This document shows, piece by piece, positions 61,480 to 64,000 of a stretch of 64,000 bases of DNA. Made by a program: the position numbers and the translations under genes. The notes below the pieces were generated by a model. That model ran no database searches, was not told where the DNA came from, and saw only the letters and a program-made list of their open reading frames with translations. The DNA is from Actinokineospora auranticolor (GTDB lineage Bacteria; Actinomycetota; Actinomycetes; Mycobacteriales; Pseudonocardiaceae), in contig NZ_PTIX01000031.1 of assembly GCF_002934265.1 (NCBI RefSeq), forward strand, positions 25,323 through 89,322. Reading direction: 5' to 3'. The stretch's first letter is position 1, and each line of letters opens with the position of its first letter.

Positions 61480-61867
61480 ACGCTCCGATGTGGACTCACG
61501 GGTGCCAGGCCAGGGCGCACGTAGTAGCCGGTCACACCAACAGCGAGCACGACGGCGACCACGGCTACCATCTGCCAGAGCCCGCCGCGGCTCTCGGTTT
61601 CCCGCACGCGGGAGGTCGTGTAGGCCTTGGTGACCGCCAGCAGGACGACGACTCCCACGATGCCCGCGCCGAAGACCGCGCTGCGGCACGACCAGCAGCA
61701 GGACCCCGGTGGCGACCGAGGTGCCGCCAAGGCCGAACCCAAGGTTCACGTTCAGGAGTCCGCGGCCGACTCCCCCCGGTCGTGCACAGCACCTTGATGA
61801 CCCAGAAGTAGACGGTGGCTTCCGGGACCTTGTTGAGCGGCAAGCGGCCTTGGTGGTCGGTGTTCAC
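61480..61867 (-). pseudogene. Decayed paralogue of the COG4705-type membrane protein
   Basis: The first frame starts with a GTG at 61867 and reads LNKVPEATVYFWVIKVLCTT, the family's opening repeat. Frame shifts follow: LNVNLGFGLGGTSVATGVLL appears in a second frame and VFGAGIVGVVVLLAVTKAYT in a third, ending VVLAVGVTGYYVRPGL. Only about the second half of the family length is represented. The start overlaps the stop of the PAP2 gene (GTGA), so it was once in that operon. Confidence 0.7.
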
Positions 61868-62445
61868 GGGCGTTCCCTCGGTGTGGACGGCACGGACGCC
61901 GGATGGGAGCGGGTGGTGATGAGCACGGGGGGCACCCTGTCGACCAGCAGGCGGTGGGCCCACAGGCCGGTCGCGCCGATCGCGGCGCCGACCAGGAATC
62001 CGATGAGGACGTCGTGCGGGTAGTGCGCGCCCAGGTAGACGCGGGAGACGCCGACCAGCAGGGTGAGGGCGGTGGCGGTCAGGCCCTGCGCGCGGTCGGT
62101 GAGCAGGATCCCCACCGCGGCCGCCGCGGCGACGGTGGCGTGGTTGCTGGGCAGGGCGTAGTCGGTGACGTAATCGCACGGCGCGACGGTGACCACGTGC
62201 AGCACCTGACACGGTCGGGGTTCGCGCACCAGCACCTTCACCAGATTGCTCACCCCGTACGCCAGCAGGACCGCCACCGGTGCCCACAGCGCCGTCGCGG
62301 CCACCACCGGCGACCGGCGCCGGGCCCGCCACCACGCCACCACCATCACGATGGCGAGCAGGAACAACGCGCCGTTCGTGTAGGCAGACACGATCGTGTG
62401 CAACCACGGGGTGCGTTCGGCAAACCCCAACAGCGCGCCGGTCAC
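61864..62445 (-). CDS. PAP2 superfamily phosphatase
   Basis: A 193-residue membrane protein with about five segments and the three PAP2 motifs: KVLVREPRP near 70, PSNH near 100 (with Asn in place of Gly of PSGH) and SRVYLGAHYPHD near 135. Members dephosphorylate lipid phosphates such as undecaprenyl pyrophosphate or phosphatidic acid, with the active site outside the membrane. The start overlaps the stop of the upstream DedA gene (ATGA), a pairing that fits lipid-carrier recycling. Confidence 0.9.
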   Translation of the reverse strand: MTGALLGFAERTPWLHTIVSAYTNGALFLLAIVMVVAWWRARRRSPVVAATALWAPVAVLLAYGVSNLVKVLVREPRPCQVLHVVTVAPCDYVTDYALPSNHATVAAAAAVGILLTDRAQGLTATALTLLVGVSRVYLGAHYPHDVLIGFLVGAAIGATGLWAHRLLVDRVPPVLITTRSHPASVPSTPRERP

Positions 62446-62849
62446 GCGCGGCTCCTCGACCGCACCAGCCGGGCGGCGACCGGCAGCAGGGACAGCACGA
62501 CGATGGCAGCGGTGATCGGCAGCAGGTAAGTGTCAACGTTCGGGATCGTGCTGCCCAGCAGGTAGCCCGCGACCGTGACGCCGACCGTCCACAGCAGCCC
62601 GCCGAGGACCTGCCACAGCGCGAACACCCCGGCCGGTACCCCGGTGAGCCCGGCCAGCGGGTTCAGCACCGTCCGCACGACCGGGACGAACCGGGCCAGC
62701 ACGATCGCCTTCCGGTGCCCGTAGGACTCCAGGAACCGCTTGCTCCGCCCGACGCCGTTGTGCAGGTGTCGGTTGCGCGACCGCGCCAGCAGGGCGGACC
62801 CACCCCGGCGGCCGATCAGGTACCCGATCTGCGCGCCGAGCAGGGCGTG
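62442..62849 (-). pseudogene. DedA family membrane protein, 5' end removed by an insertion sequence
   Basis: The frame reads HALLGAQIGYLIGRRGGSAL, SKRFLESYGHRKAIVLARFV and PVVRTVLNPLAGLTGVPAGV, followed by membrane segments and a basic tail. These are the middle and C-terminal parts of DedA flippase-like proteins, including the conserved G-x-x-x-R and FxR-x-x-P-x-x-R motifs. The N-terminal part, about 70 residues, is absent: the frame runs into the inverted repeat of an IS at 62848. No start codon with a ribosome-binding site remains. Confidence 0.8.
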
Positions 62850-62884
62850 TGCTGGTCGAAAATGCTGTCACCGGCCGTGAGCTG
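62848..62884 (+). repeat. Left terminal inverted repeat of the IS
   Basis: It pairs with 63768-63803: the first 15 bases are identical to the reverse complement of the right end, and the inner part matches imperfectly through GAGCTG, with one base of length difference. Confidence 0.8.
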
Positions 62885-62889
62885 CGGAT

Positions 62890-64000
<1,111 letters not shown>

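Overview
The window is high-GC actinobacterial DNA with tightly packed, often overlapping genes and many GTG starts. A GT-C arabinofuranosyltransferase of the AftB type (8464-10179) implies an arabinan-containing cell wall. A four-EF-hand protein of the same length as calerythrin (54012-54545) fits as well. Together they point to the Pseudonocardiales (Saccharothrix/Lentzea/Actinosynnema-like) rather than Streptomyces; this placement is inferred, since no rRNA or housekeeping gene is present.

Region 1 (1-8.3 kb) is one forward operon. It starts with a C-A-PCP non-ribosomal peptide synthetase and runs, with overlaps or a 1-nt gap, into mtnA, mtnB, mtnD, mtnC, an MtnE-like aminotransferase and mtnP. 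These six genes cover every enzyme from 5'-methylthioadenosine back to methionine. The operon probably extends upstream of the window.

Region 2 (8.4-20.7 kb) is mixed: an AftB-like transferase, a reduced thioesterase-like protein, a secreted beta-propeller, a secreted I36-type peptidase inhibitor, a large LuxR (LAL) regulator, a VOC protein, a Na+/H+ antiporter, an SMI1/KNR4 protein and an alpha/beta hydrolase.

Region 3 (20.8-32.2 kb) is a second biosynthetic operon. Its unusual NRPS reads half-C, A without PCP, heterocyclisation (Cy), Cys-type A, PCP. It is followed by a VOC protein, an S9 peptidase, an MHS-family transporter, a SerB-type phosphatase and another VOC protein. A thiazoline-forming pathway with serine/cysteine supply and self-protection is a reasonable reading.

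Region 4 (32.2-45.4 kb) holds decayed genes and regulators: remnants of an nSTAND-type NTPase, a small secreted Cys protein, an XRE-NB-ARC-TPR regulator, and a duplicated two-component locus. In that locus two LuxR proteins have receivers lacking the phospho-acceptor, one histidine kinase is intact, one kinase has lost its catalytic residues, and one response regulator is canonical. An EACC1-caspase/esterase gene has lost its catalytic core.

Region 5 (45.4-53.5 kb, reverse) is a compact five-gene operon: two discrete acyltransferases, an AT-less KS-KR-ACP polyketide synthase, a MATE exporter and a stand-alone condensation-domain protein.

Region 6 (54-64 kb) has the EF-hand protein, a broken subtilase, a MerR-DrrAB-type ABC operon, a YCII protein paired with an ECF42-type sigma factor, a COG4705-type membrane protein and its decayed paralogue, a PAP2 phosphatase, and a DedA gene cut by a degenerate insertion sequence with recognisable inverted repeats.

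The most notable systems are the NRPS fused operonically to a complete methionine salvage pathway, the oddly built Cy-containing NRPS, and the mini trans-AT PKS operon. Whether these are one or several biosynthetic clusters cannot be settled from this window.
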